Assembly (NCBI RefSeq): GCF_013410945.1
Contig: NZ_JACCCH010000001.1
Location: 744,001 to 808,000, forward strand
DNA from: Leifsonia sp. AK011
GTDB lineage: Bacteria; Actinomycetota; Actinomycetes; Actinomycetales; Microbacteriaceae
DNA length: 64,000 bases
Direction: 5' to 3'
The stretch's first letter is position 1; every line of letters begins with the position of its first letter. The notes under the pieces were generated by a model. That model searched no databases and had not been told where the DNA came from. It saw only the letters and a list, made by a program, of their open reading frames with translations. Below, piece by piece: positions 14,989 through 23,559 of this stretch. The position numbers were made by a program, and so were the translations under genes.

Positions 14989-15633
14989 ATGACGACCATC
15001 GGAATCCTCGGTGCTGGCAAGGTCGGAACCGTGCTCGCGCGCCTCGCGGTCGCGGCCGGCTACCGCGTACTCATCGCGGGCTCCGGCCCCAAGAACCGCA
15101 TCGAGCTCATCATCGATGTCCTCGCTCCTGGAGCGATGCCGCTCACGGCGCAGGAGGTGGCCGAGCAGGCCGATGTGGTGATTCTCGCGCTCCCGCTCGG
15201 CAAATACGAGAGCATCCCGCGCGATGCGCTGGTCGGCAAGCTCGTGCTCGACGCGATGAACTACTGGTGGGAGGTCGACGGACACCGCGAGGACCTCTCT
15301 GACCCGTCCCTGTCGACGAGTCGACTCGTGCAGGACTTCCTTCCGCAGTCGAAGGTCGTCAAGGCCTTCAACCACCTCGGTTACCACGACCTCGACGAGG
15401 CGGGACGCCCCGCTGGCTCCGAGGATCGTGTGGCGATCGCCATTGCCGGTGACGACCCCGAGGCGGTGGAGGAGGCGTCGACGATCGTCGATTCACTCGG
15501 GTTCGATCCCGTGGTCGTCGGGGGGCTCGAGCATGGTGTGCACCTTGCTCCGGGTGCTGAACTGTTCGGTGCGCGCACGGATGCGGCGGGCATCCGCGAT
15601 GCGATGACGCGCGCAACCGAGAGGGCGGCCTGA
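14989..15633 (+). CDS. NADPH-dependent F420 reductase-like oxidoreductase
   Basis: About 214 residues with a Rossmann fold at the N-terminus: IGILGAGKVGTVLARLAVAAG is the dinucleotide motif GxGxxG. The later parts VVILALPLGKYESIP, LVLDAMNYWWEVDG and VVKAFNHLGYHDL match the NAD(P)-binding proteins of the F420:NADPH reductase type, which pass hydride between NADPH and deazaflavin F420. The F420 assignment is by family resemblance only; several such proteins have other substrates. ATG 14989 or GTG 14983 could be the start, and neither has a clear ribosome binding site because the csbD terminator occupies the region. Confidence 0.7.
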   Translation: MTTIGILGAGKVGTVLARLAVAAGYRVLIAGSGPKNRIELIIDVLAPGAMPLTAQEVAEQADVVILALPLGKYESIPRDALVGKLVLDAMNYWWEVDGHREDLSDPSLSTSRLVQDFLPQSKVVKAFNHLGYHDLDEAGRPAGSEDRVAIAIAGDDPEAVEEASTIVDSLGFDPVVVGGLEHGVHLAPGAELFGARTDAAGIRDAMTRATERAA

Positions 15634-15634
15634 G

Positions 15635-16180
15635 CTAGCCGCCCTGCGCTGCGAGCTTCTCGCTCACCCAGCGGAAGTACGGATGCCACGGCTCATCCAC
15701 CCCGTAGCTGAGGGTCGCCACGTGCTCGAGCAACTCCCGCTCCGCACGGAACCACTCGCTTCCCGCGAATCGGAGCCCGGCGAACTCGGCGTGCCGCCGC
15801 TGTTCGAGCGCCCGCCCGCCTCGCTCGAAGGCGAGCAGCTCGTCGTACCGCAGCGCTGCGAGCCGTGAACGCGGATTGCCGGAGGTGCCGATCTTGATGC
15901 GGTCGCCCGCGCGCAGGTAGTAGACGACGTCGACGCGACCGTCGAGCCGATCCCCGTCGGGGAGCTCGCCGTGGTGCCACTCGCAGATGGCGCACAACCA
16001 CCCGCTCGGCCAGTGCACGCCGAGTCGCGAGCCGCATCCCACGCAGGGGGAGGGGAGGAGGTCGGTGACTCCGATATCGCGCGTCACCCACTCGTGGGCC
16101 TGCCACACGTGCTCGTCGCAGAGGTGCAGCGGCGCGCCAGGCGCGGCGGGGGCCGGGCATCCCGAGATGTCACAGGTCAC
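15635..16180 (-). CDS. GIY-YIG-like (T5orf172/MUG113 type) protein with Cys-rich N-terminus
   Basis: A 181-residue protein. The N-terminal half holds paired cysteines and histidines (CDISGCP, LCDEH, CVGCGSRLG, CAICEWHHGE) that look like one or two zinc ribbons. The second half, VVYYLRAGDRIKIGTSGNPRSRLAAL and ERRHAEF-like segments, matches the GIY-YIG nuclease variant of the T5orf172/MUG113 group. The YYLRAGDRIKIGTS core corresponds to the GIY...YIG strands and the Arg after it to the catalytic Arg. Start GTG at 16180 has a TACCGT box 6 nt upstream. It converges on the oxidoreductase gene. Role unknown. Confidence 0.7.
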   Translation of the reverse strand: MTCDISGCPAPAAPGAPLHLCDEHVWQAHEWVTRDIGVTDLLPSPCVGCGSRLGVHWPSGWLCAICEWHHGELPDGDRLDGRVDVVYYLRAGDRIKIGTSGNPRSRLAALRYDELLAFERGGRALEQRRHAEFAGLRFAGSEWFRAERELLEHVATLSYGVDEPWHPYFRWVSEKLAAQGG

Positions 16181-16186
16181 GCGCTG

Positions 16187-16192
16187 ACGGTA
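16187..16192 (-). promoter_or_regulatory. -10 box (TACCGT) before the GIY-YIG gene
   Basis: Minus-strand TACCGT with 6 nt to the GTG at 16180. It excludes the very long frame upstream, which runs antisense to the lamin-tail gene. Confidence 0.45.
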
Positions 16193-16294
16193 CTGCGAGC
16201 GTCCGACGGCTGTCGTTGACCTCGTGTTCACCCTCCGTTCGCGTGGGTTCTCCACACTCACGGGTGTCCCCCCACGAAAGGCCCGCATAACGTC

Positions 16295-19200
16295 ATGCGC
16301 CGCATCGCCGCGATCCTCGTCGCCCTGCTCGGACTGTCCACTTTCGTCGCCGTCGCCACACCGGCCTCTGCTGCAACCACCGACCTCGTCATCAACGAGG
16401 TCGAGTCGGATGGCGACTCCACCGACTGGGTTGAGCTCTACAACCCGACAAACGCCGCCATTGATGCCTCCGGTCTGCGGATGACCGACGACAACCCGGC
16501 GCGTACCTTCACGATCGCTAGCGGTTCCATCGTTCCGGCGCTCGGCTTCCTCGCCGTCGACGTGAGCGTCGGCACCGGCAGCTTCGGTCTCGGCAACGGC
16601 GACCAGGTTCACCTCTGGGATGGTTCTACCGAGATCGACAGCTACACGTTCGCGAGCCACGCCCCCACGACGTGGGGCGCCTGCCCCGACGGCAGCAACA
16701 CCTTCGTCGCGACCTTCCAGTCGACCAAGGGTGCAGCCAACGCCTGTGCTGCCGCTGCCCGCGACTACCTCAAGGTCAACGAGGTGGAGTCCAGCGGCGG
16801 TACGCCCGGTGACTGGGTGGAGATCTACAACACCGCGAGTGTGGAGATCGACGCGAGCGGTCTCGTCATCAAGGACAACGACGACACGCACGCTTGGGCT
16901 ATCCCGGCCGGCACGATCATCGGGGCGAAGGGCTTCGCGGCCTTCGACGTCGAGACCGGCGCGACCGGTTTTGGTCTCGGCAGCGCCGACTCCGCTCGCC
17001 TGTTCGACACCGATGGCACGACGCTTATCGACACCTACACGTGGGCGGGCGGGCACGCGGCGACCACATTCGGTCGCTGCCCCGACGGCTCCGGCGAGTT
17101 CGCGCTGACCGCGGCATCCACCAAGGCCGCAGCCAACGACTGCCCGCTTCCGCCCGGCGCTGCCGACCTGGCGATCAACGAGGTCGAGTCGGATGGCGGC
17201 ATCCCCGGTGACTGGATCGAGATCGTCAACACGGGGTCGACCGATGTTGATATCTCCGGCTGGATGATCGCGGACAACGGAGCCTCTGTCGCGCTCCCCT
17301 CCGGCACGATCGTTCCCGCGAACGGCTACCTCGCGCTCGACAACGGTGTTCACTTCAGCTTCGGTCTGGGCAACGGCGACGAGGTGCACCTCTACCTCGC
17401 CGACGGCGTGACCGTCGTCGACGAGATGAGTTACGCGGCCCACGCACCCTCGACCACGTGGGCGCGCTGCCCCGACGCGACCGGCGACTTCGCGGTCTCC
17501 GTCGCAGCCACCAAGGGTGCCGCGAACAACTGCATCGCCGACCCGGCCGAGTCGCTCGTGATCAACGAGATCGAGTCGAGCGCGACATCCGGTAGCGACT
17601 GGGTCGAGCTCTACAACACCGCGCTCGTGCCGGTGGACGCGGGCGGCCTGCTCCTCAAGGACAGCACCGAGGGCAACACGATCACCGTGCCGTCGCCCTC
17701 CGTCATCGCCGCAGGCGGATTCCTCGCGGTCGATGTCACGGGCCTCGGTTCCGCCGACACCGCGCGTCTCACGACCTCCGCCGGCGTGCTCATCGACGAC
17801 TACACGTGGACCGCGCACGCGGACGAGACGTACGGCCGCTGCCCCGACGGTGTCGGTGCCTTCGCCGACACGGATGCCGCGACCCAGGGTGCAGCCAACG
17901 ACTGCCCGGCCCCCGGTGGCTTCGAGAACGTCGTGATCAACGAGGTCGAGTCCAGCGGTGGAGACCCTGCCGACTGGGTGGAGTTCTACAACACCGGTGA
18001 CACGACCGTCGACCTCTCCGGCTGGATCATCCACGACTCAGACGACACGCACACCGTCGTGATCCCGGCGAACACGACCATCGCCGCGGGCGCCTACCTC
18101 GTGATCGTCGTCGATGTTCCCGGTGGTTTCGGCCTCGGCAACAACGACCGTGTGCGCCTCTACCTGCCGGACAACAGCACGCTCGTCGACGAGCGGATCT
18201 GGGGTCCCGACCACGCGCAGACGACGTTCGGGCTCTGCCCGGATGGCACGGGAGACTTCATCCAGACGTTCTCGTCCACGAAGGGTGCGCCGAACGACTG
18301 CTCGGCAGTGCGCATCAACGAGGTCGAGTCGAGTGGCGGCACGCCCGGTGACTGGGTCGAGCTCGTGAACGCGGGCAGCCAGCCCGTGGACATCTCGGGC
18401 TGGGTCGTCAAGGACAACGACGACACGCACGCCGCGGTCGTCCCCGCGAGCACCACTCTCGCCGCCGGCGCGTACTTCCTCGTCGACACCGAGCCGGGCT
18501 TCGGCCTCGGTGGAGCCGACTCCGCGCGCCTGTACGACTCGTCCGCCCAGCTCGTCGACTCCTACACCTGGACCGAGCATGCGGCCACGACCTACGCACG
18601 CTGCCCCGACGGCACCGGCGCCTTCGCAGTCTCCAGCGCTCCGACGCGGGGCGCGCTCAACTCGTGCGCGGGAATCGTCCCCTCGTCGCCGTGGCCGGGA
18701 GGCTCCGACGTGACGATCGTCGACCAGGCCGGCTTCTTCGGTCAGGACATGAGTGGTCTCGCCTACGAGGGCACGGGCACCTCAACCCGTGGCACTCTCT
18801 GGGCCGTCAACAACGGATCGGGAACGCTCTTCAAGCTGCAGTGGGACGGCTCCATCTGGGCGCCCGCACCGGGTGAGTGGGCAGCGGGCAAGGCGCTGCG
18901 CTACCCCGACGGCCAGGGCCAGCCCGACGCGGAGGGTGTCGGCTTCACGGCCGCCGGTTCCTCCGCGGGAATCTACGTGGCGACCGAGCGCAACGGTGCC
19001 GCGAGCGGTGTGAGTCGCCCGTCGGTGCTGCGGTACGACGTGTCGGGCTCTGGCTCGACGCTCACCGCCACGAACGAGTGGAACCTCACGAGCATCCTGC
19101 CGCCCATGGGCAACAACACCGGTCTGGAGGGCATCGCCTGGGTGCCGGACGCGTTCCTCACGGGCAAGGGGATGCTCGACCAGAGCACCGGCCGGCCGTA

Positions 19201-20554
19201 CAACCCCGCAACCTACGCCGACCACGGCAACGGCCTGTTCTTCATCGGAGTCGAGGCGACGGGTGACATCTACGCGGTCGCCCTGTCGACGAGCGGTGCC
19301 GCCTCGCTGGTGGCCACGATCGACCCCGGGCTGACTGTGGCCGCCGAGGTGACCTTCGACGCGTCATCCGGTCTGCTCTGGGGTGTCTGCGACGACGCCT
19401 GCTCCGGCAAGACGGTGACTCTCGAGATCGCGCAGAGTGGTCCGTTCGCAGGAACCTTCCAGGTCACGAACGCGTACGAGAACCCCACGGGGATGCTCGA
19501 CACGATCGCCAACGAGGGCTTCACCATCGCCCCGCAGGAGCTGTGCATCGACAACTCGAAGCCCGTCTTCTACGCCGATGACAGCGCCACGGCGAGCCAC
19601 TCGCTGCGCGAGGGCACGCTCACCTGCGTGAGCAGCACCGACCCCGAGCCGGGCATCGTCGTCGACCGCGTGGCCGGTGCCGACCGGTACGCGACCTCGG
19701 TGGAGATCTCGCAGGCCTCCTACCCGGATGGCGCCGGTGTCGTGTTCATCGCGAACGGCACGAACTACCCCGACGCTCTTTCGGCGGGCCCGGCCGCCGC
19801 CTTCGAGGGTGGTCCGCTGCTCCTCGTCTCGCCCTCGAGCCTGCCCGGGGTGGTCTCGGCCGAGATCGCTCGACTGAACCCCTCGCGCATTGTCGTGGTG
19901 GGAGGTCTGCCCTCGGTCGGCGAGAGCGTCTACCAGGAGCTCGCCGCCCTGCCCGGGGACATCGAGCGCCTGGCGGGAGCCGACCGCTACGAGACCTCGC
20001 GATTGGTCGCGGAGCACGCGTTCGGCGAGTCGGGTGCGGAGTTCGCGTACATCTCGACCGGCCTGAAGTTCCCCGACGCGCTCGTCGCGGGTGGTGCCGC
20101 CGGGTCCCGCAACGCGCCGGTGATCCTCGTCAACGGTGCAGCCTCCTCACTGGATGCAGCGACCGAGGGCCTGCTCGCCGACCTCGGCACCGTGCACACG
20201 CGCGTGCTGGGTGACACCGCCTCGATCACGGACGGCATCTTCGCGGGTGTCGACGCGGTCACCGATGCGGTGCGCCTCGCCGGTGCCAACCGGTACGACA
20301 CCGCACGCGCCGTCAACGCCGACGCGTTCACGACCGCCGAGCACGCGTTCCTCACGACCGGGCTCAACTACCCGGACGCTCTCGCCGGTTCCGCGTGGGC
20401 CGGGTCGCTCGGTGCGCCCCTGTTCGCCGCCACCCAGAACTGCGTTCCCGGCGGTGTGCTCGACCAGCTCGATGCGCTGGGAGTCACCCACGTGACTCTG
20501 CTGGGTGGAGAGCCGTCCCTGTCCGCGAGCGTCTTCGACCTCACGCGCTGCTAG
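16295..20554 (+). CDS. Secreted surface protein: six lamin-tail domains, propeller-like region, three CWB2 repeats
   Basis: A 1419-residue exported protein. The signal peptide ends at about residue 26 (ATPASA-A). Six lamin-tail (LTD) domains of about 125-135 residues start near residues 30, 158, 293, 423, 548 and 673; each opens with INEVES/INEIES then DWVE(L/I/F)YN and closes with CPDG.G.F......TKGAAN.C. A region at about 805-1120 (DQAGFFGQDMSGLAYEG, GTLWAVNNGSGTLF, GIYVATER) resembles SdiA-regulated/esterase-like propellers. Three cell-wall-binding type 2 repeats (RVAGADRY, RLAGADRY, RLAGANRY) begin near 1128 and fix it to the wall without a sortase signal. LTDs in bacteria often accompany nucleases, but none is present here. 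Ligand unknown. Confidence 0.9.
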   Translation: MRRIAAILVALLGLSTFVAVATPASAATTDLVINEVESDGDSTDWVELYNPTNAAIDASGLRMTDDNPARTFTIASGSIVPALGFLAVDVSVGTGSFGLGNGDQVHLWDGSTEIDSYTFASHAPTTWGACPDGSNTFVATFQSTKGAANACAAAARDYLKVNEVESSGGTPGDWVEIYNTASVEIDASGLVIKDNDDTHAWAIPAGTIIGAKGFAAFDVETGATGFGLGSADSARLFDTDGTTLIDTYTWAGGHAATTFGRCPDGSGEFALTAASTKAAANDCPLPPGAADLAINEVESDGGIPGDWIEIVNTGSTDVDISGWMIADNGASVALPSGTIVPANGYLALDNGVHFSFGLGNGDEVHLYLADGVTVVDEMSYAAHAPSTTWARCPDATGDFAVSVAATKGAANNCIADPAESLVINEIESSATSGSDWVELYNTALVPVDAGGLLLKDSTEGNTITVPSPSVIAAGGFLAVDVTGLGSADTARLTTSAGVLIDDYTWTAHADETYGRCPDGVGAFADTDAATQGAANDCPAPGGFENVVINEVESSGGDPADWVEFYNTGDTTVDLSGWIIHDSDDTHTVVIPANTTIAAGAYLVIVVDVPGGFGLGNNDRVRLYLPDNSTLVDERIWGPDHAQTTFGLCPDGTGDFIQTFSSTKGAPNDCSAVRINEVESSGGTPGDWVELVNAGSQPVDISGWVVKDNDDTHAAVVPASTTLAAGAYFLVDTEPGFGLGGADSARLYDSSAQLVDSYTWTEHAATTYARCPDGTGAFAVSSAPTRGALNSCAGIVPSSPWPGGSDVTIVDQAGFFGQDMSGLAYEGTGTSTRGTLWAVNNGSGTLFKLQWDGSIWAPAPGEWAAGKALRYPDGQGQPDAEGVGFTAAGSSAGIYVATERNGAASGVSRPSVLRYDVSGSGSTLTATNEWNLTSILPPMGNNTGLEGIAWVPDAFLTGKGMLDQSTGRPYNPATYADHGNGLFFIGVEATGDIYAVALSTSGAASLVATIDPGLTVAAEVTFDASSGLLWGVCDDACSGKTVTLEIAQSGPFAGTFQVTNAYENPTGMLDTIANEGFTIAPQELCIDNSKPVFYADDSATASHSLREGTLTCVSSTDPEPGIVVDRVAGADRYATSVEISQASYPDGAGVVFIANGTNYPDALSAGPAAAFEGGPLLLVSPSSLPGVVSAEIARLNPSRIVVVGGLPSVGESVYQELAALPGDIERLAGADRYETSRLVAEHAFGESGAEFAYISTGLKFPDALVAGGAAGSRNAPVILVNGAASSLDAATEGLLADLGTVHTRVLGDTASITDGIFAGVDAVTDAVRLAGANRYDTARAVNADAFTTAEHAFLTTGLNYPDALAGSAWAGSLGAPLFAATQNCVPGGVLDQLDALGVTHVTLLGGEPSLSASVFDLTRC

Positions 20555-20601
20555 TGGCAACCGGGGCGCGAGGGATGATCTCGCGCCCCGGTTCCGCACG
20601 G

Positions 20602-20607
20602 TAGAGT
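20602..20607 (+). promoter_or_regulatory. -10 box (TAGAGT) before the HerA-like gene
   Basis: TAGAGT with 6 nt to the ATG at 20614; no ribosome binding site between them. Confidence 0.5.
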
Positions 20608-20613
20608 CACGCC

Positions 20614-21693
20614 ATGTCGATCAGTCCAGGTCTTCTGCCCATCGGAATCGAGCTCGAGGGCGGCGAGCCCGCCGTGCTGAACGCCGCGCGTTTCAACCGC
20701 CACACGTTCTGGTGCGGCCAGAGCGGCTCGGGCAAGACCTACGCCCTGGGTGTCGTGCTCGAGCAGCTCCTCGCGCACACGGGGCTGCCCATGGTGATCT
20801 TCGACCCCAACGCCGATTTCGTGCGACTGGGGGAGGTGCGCAGTGATGCGCCGAAGGATGCCGCTGCGCCACTGCGGGAACGTGACATCCGGGTTCTCCG
20901 CGCCGGCGACACGCTCCGCGTTCGCTTCCAGGCACTGCCCGTTCGGATCAAGGCCGCGCTCCTGAGTATCGACCCCCTGCGGGATCGCGAGGAGTACCGG
21001 GTGATGCTCGACCTCGCCGAGTCGCTCCGGCGCAGCCACCCGCAGGAGGTCGTCGCGGACCTCCTGTCGAGCGAGGATTCCGCACAGCGCGCCCTGGGCC
21101 TGCGGATCGCCAACCTCGGTGTGCTCGACTGGGACATGTGGGCATACGACCGGCAGTCGGCATCCGAGGTCATCGCCGAACGCCCCGACGCGACGGTGCT
21201 CGACATCGGGGGATACGAGCACGCCGACCAGTCGTTGCTGGTCGCTCTCTCCGTGCTCGATGACCTCTGGCAGCGACGCGAGGAGCGGCGACCCGTCCTG
21301 CTCGTGATCGATGAGGCGCACAACCTCGCGTCCGGGGAACTCGACTCCCCACTCGGTCAGGCCGTGCGCGAACAGCTCATTCGCATCGCCGCCGAGGGCC
21401 GCAAGTACGGGCTGTGGCTGCTGCTCTCGACGCAACGGCCGTCGAAGGTGCACCCCGGCATCATCTCCCAGTGCGACAACCTGGCGCTCATGAAGATGAG
21501 TTCGCCCCTCGACCTTCAGGAGCTCGCGGCAGTCTTCGGATTCGCCCCCGATGCCCTGCTCGCGCGGTCACCGCTCTTCGCCCAGGGGCAGGCGCTCTTC
21601 GCCGGAGGGTTCATCGCCCAGCCGGAGCTCGTGCAGATGGGGGCGCGTCTCACGCACGAGGGCGGTTCCGATGTGCGAGTGCCGCTGCGCTGA
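20614..21693 (+). CDS. HerA/DUF87-like ATP-binding protein
   Basis: A 359-residue AAA/FtsK-HerA-type ATPase. Walker A is GQSGSGKTY at about residue 35, followed by MVIFDPNADFVRLG. Walker B is VLLVIDEAHNLA at about residue 230, and the sensor/arginine region is LSTQRPSKVHPGIISQCDNL. These are hallmarks of HerA-like helicases that pump DNA, normally with a NurA nuclease. No nuclease, SIR2 or other partner lies beside it; the neighbours are a surface protein and an esterase. Target and role are therefore open. Its mRNA is probably leaderless. Confidence 0.75.
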   Translation: MSISPGLLPIGIELEGGEPAVLNAARFNRHTFWCGQSGSGKTYALGVVLEQLLAHTGLPMVIFDPNADFVRLGEVRSDAPKDAAAPLRERDIRVLRAGDTLRVRFQALPVRIKAALLSIDPLRDREEYRVMLDLAESLRRSHPQEVVADLLSSEDSAQRALGLRIANLGVLDWDMWAYDRQSASEVIAERPDATVLDIGGYEHADQSLLVALSVLDDLWQRREERRPVLLVIDEAHNLASGELDSPLGQAVREQLIRIAAEGRKYGLWLLLSTQRPSKVHPGIISQCDNLALMKMSSPLDLQELAAVFGFAPDALLARSPLFAQGQALFAGGFIAQPELVQMGARLTHEGGSDVRVPLR

Positions 21694-21729
21694 CACGTGC
21701 CGCGGACCCCGGCGTGCCCGTCTTCGGTG

Positions 21730-22353
21730 TCAGGAGTGGGCGCCCAGGAATCCGGCGAAGTCGGTGAGCTCCTCGGTCGAGATCGAGTGGCCGAGACCCT
21801 CGTAGATGCGGATCGTGGCGTCGGCGTGTCCCGGTAGCCACTCGGTCGTCCGCTCCACGGCGTAGTCGGGGATCACGGGGTCGCTCGTGCCCCGGCCCCA
21901 GAACACGGGCGGACGCACCTCGGCGAGACGGGCATCCCCCGGGTGGGTGGCTGTCGGCACAAATCCCGCGAGGCACACCGCCGCCGCGAAGCGCTCCGGT
22001 GCGTGGCGCAGCAACTGCAGTGTCATCGCCCCACCCTGCGAGAAGCCCAGGATGCTCACGCTCGTGTACTCGAGGGTGTCGAGCCAGTCGAGCACAGCGA
22101 TCGCCGCTGCATCGACCGCGTCGGCGTCGGGAGCGCCGGGCGTTGCGCCGTCGAGGGACCACCAGGCGAAGCCGCCGCTCTCCCTCAGCGGTGCCCGCAC
22201 GGATGCCACGACCGGTCCCAACGGAAGTGCGGGCGACAGCGCGAAAAGATCGCCCTCGTGCGACCCGTAACCGTGCAGCAGGACGAGCAACGGACGCCCG
22301 GCTCGCTCGCGTTCCGGTGCCGACCACAGCACTGCTGACGTGTCGAGATTCAT
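21730..22353 (-). CDS. Alpha/beta-hydrolase (phospholipase/carboxylesterase family)
   Basis: A 207-residue esterase of the phospholipase/carboxylesterase type. The oxyanion region is VLLHGYGSHEGD, the nucleophile elbow GFSQGG (Ser near residue 114), the acid is in GTSDPVIP and the catalytic His in EGLGHSIS. Such enzymes hydrolyse short acyl esters or lysophospholipids in the cytoplasm. The ATG at 22353 has a TAGGGT box 7 nt upstream; the longer frame upstream overlaps the divergent gene and is rejected. Confidence 0.88.
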   Translation of the reverse strand: MNLDTSAVLWSAPERERAGRPLLVLLHGYGSHEGDLFALSPALPLGPVVASVRAPLRESGGFAWWSLDGATPGAPDADAVDAAAIAVLDWLDTLEYTSVSILGFSQGGAMTLQLLRHAPERFAAAVCLAGFVPTATHPGDARLAEVRPPVFWGRGTSDPVIPDYAVERTTEWLPGHADATIRIYEGLGHSISTEELTDFAGFLGAHS

Positions 22354-22360
22354 GTCCACC

Positions 22361-22366
22361 ACCCTA
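22361..22366 (-). promoter_or_regulatory. -10 box (TAGGGT) before the esterase
   Basis: Minus-strand TAGGGT with 7 nt to the ATG at 22353. The two divergent start codons are only 31 nt apart, so this box overlaps the control region of the NUDIX-like gene. Confidence 0.4.
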
Positions 22367-22384
22367 CGTGCGCAACAATGGAGC

Positions 22385-22924
22385 ATGAGCTCCGTGGGAA
22401 CGCCCGACCCGAACTCCGGCTGGCTCTCCGAAGAGGAGCTGGCCGAGACGCGTCGTCGACTGCCGCTTCTGTACGTCGAGGCGATCCCGGTACGGGTCGA
22501 CGGGCTCGGTCGCGTGACCGAGGTGGGCACGCTGCTTCGGGCCACGAACGGCGAGATCAGCCGCACCCTCGTGTCCGGTCGTGTCATGTACGGGGAGACC
22601 CTGCGCGATGCGCTCTTTCGCCACCTCGAGAAGGACCTCGGACCGATGGCCTTCCCGCTGCTGCCGGCAAGCCCCGTGCCCTTCCAGGTCGCGGAGTACT
22701 TCCCGTGGCCGGGGTCCAGCCAGTTCATGGACAGTCGCCAGCACGCCGTTGCGCTCGCGTTTGTCGTTCCCGTGACCGGTACGTGCGAGCCCCGTCAGGA
22801 CGCGCTCGAACTCACCTGGTTGCGGCCAGCGGAGGCGGCATCCGATGCGGTCACGTCCGATATGGAGGGCGGTCGGGGTGCCCTGCTCCGTGCCGCACTC
22901 GCATCGGTGGGAGTTCTTCCCTAG
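22385..22924 (+). CDS. NUDIX-like DUF4916 protein
   Basis: A 179-residue protein resembling the DUF4916 group of NUDIX-fold proteins. The body LPLLYVEAIPVRVDGLGRVTEVGTLLR and GRVMYGETLRDALFRHLEKDLGP corresponds to the NUDIX box region, but the classical GX5EX7REUXEEXGU signature is degenerate, so hydrolase activity is uncertain. The C-terminal LELTWLRPAEA segment is typical. It is divergent from the esterase gene. A 9-bp hairpin follows the stop. Confidence 0.7.
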   Translation: MSSVGTPDPNSGWLSEEELAETRRRLPLLYVEAIPVRVDGLGRVTEVGTLLRATNGEISRTLVSGRVMYGETLRDALFRHLEKDLGPMAFPLLPASPVPFQVAEYFPWPGSSQFMDSRQHAVALAFVVPVTGTCEPRQDALELTWLRPAEAASDAVTSDMEGGRGALLRAALASVGVLP

Positions 22925-22934
22925 TCTTCACATG

Positions 22935-22963
22935 CCTCGAATGATCGTCCATGACATTCGAGG
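22935..22963 (+). terminator. Hairpin after the DUF4916 gene
   Basis: CCTCGAATG and CATTCGAGG form a perfect 9-bp stem with an 11-nt loop starting 10 nt after the stop. Confidence 0.5.
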
Positions 22964-23019
22964 GATCGAGCCGGGGTGCAATGGCGCGCCTCGGCTCGTT
23001 CTTCTTTTCCCCGAGCCAG

Positions 23020-23025
23020 TACCCT
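23020..23025 (+). promoter_or_regulatory. -10 box (TACCCT) before the ComB-like gene
   Basis: TACCCT with 6 nt to the GTG at 23032. This is the main reason for choosing that GTG over ATGs at 22951 and 22981. Confidence 0.45.
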
Positions 23026-23031
23026 CGAATC

Positions 23032-23559
23032 GTGAGTCTTCCCGAGAGCCAGTCCCGCTACCAGGTCCGTTTCGCGTGGGGTGTCGACGGTGGCAGTGCC
23101 ATCGCCGGTGACGCGCATGTTGTGGTGTGGGTGGATGCCCTCCCCGACGCCGCGCTCAAGCCGACGATGATCGGTGGCGACGCAGCGGTGGTGACGGGTT
23201 CCACGGGATCGCGAGCCGCCGTCGCGCAGTGGATCCTCGATCGGCAGGCCGAGCTCGGTGATCGTGCGTTCGTCGCGGTGGTCGCCGCGGGCGGTCGCGG
23301 TGGTGCGTACGCGGTGGAGGACATGGTCGCGGCCGGCGCCGTGATCGATGCGCTCGCCGACCTCGGCATCGACTACACGTCACCGGAGGCGGCGGCCGCC
23401 GCTGGCGCGTGGCAGGCGCTCAAGAACGCGGGAAGCCACGTTCTCACGGCCTCGGTCGCCGGTCAGTTGCTGCTCGCCACCGAGGGCCCCGAGGCGCTTG
23501 AGGCGGCTCGTGCTGCCGCGGGTTCGCCGGACTTCGAGGTGCTGCGCCCCGTCATCTAG
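23032..23559 (+). CDS. 2-phosphosulfolactate phosphatase-like (ComB family) protein
   Basis: About 175 residues. The opening YQVRFAWGVDGGSAIAGDAHVVVWVDAL and the later ATEGPEALEAARA resemble the ComB family, named for 2-phosphosulfolactate phosphatase of coenzyme M synthesis. Actinobacteria do not make coenzyme M by that route as far as is known, so members here are likely to act on another substrate. The protein is shorter than archaeal ComB (about 230). Its TAG stop interlocks with the stop of the convergent CGNR gene (23556-23559). Confidence 0.6.
   Translation: MSLPESQSRYQVRFAWGVDGGSAIAGDAHVVVWVDALPDAALKPTMIGGDAAVVTGSTGSRAAVAQWILDRQAELGDRAFVAVVAAGGRGGAYAVEDMVAAGAVIDALADLGIDYTSPEAAAAAGAWQALKNAGSHVLTASVAGQLLLATEGPEALEAARAAAGSPDFEVLRPVI

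Noticed and set aside
15635-18034. 799-residue minus-strand frame including the GIY-YIG protein
   Set aside because: Only the last 181 residues are real. The first 600 run antisense to the lamin-tail gene and have repeat-like, low-complexity sequence; a -10 box and GTG at 16180 mark the true start.
16370-18700. Regularly spaced repeats that could be taken for a CRISPR-like array
   Set aside because: The repeat period is about 375-400 nt, in frame, and encodes lamin-tail domains; there are no short identical repeats with unique spacers and no cas genes.
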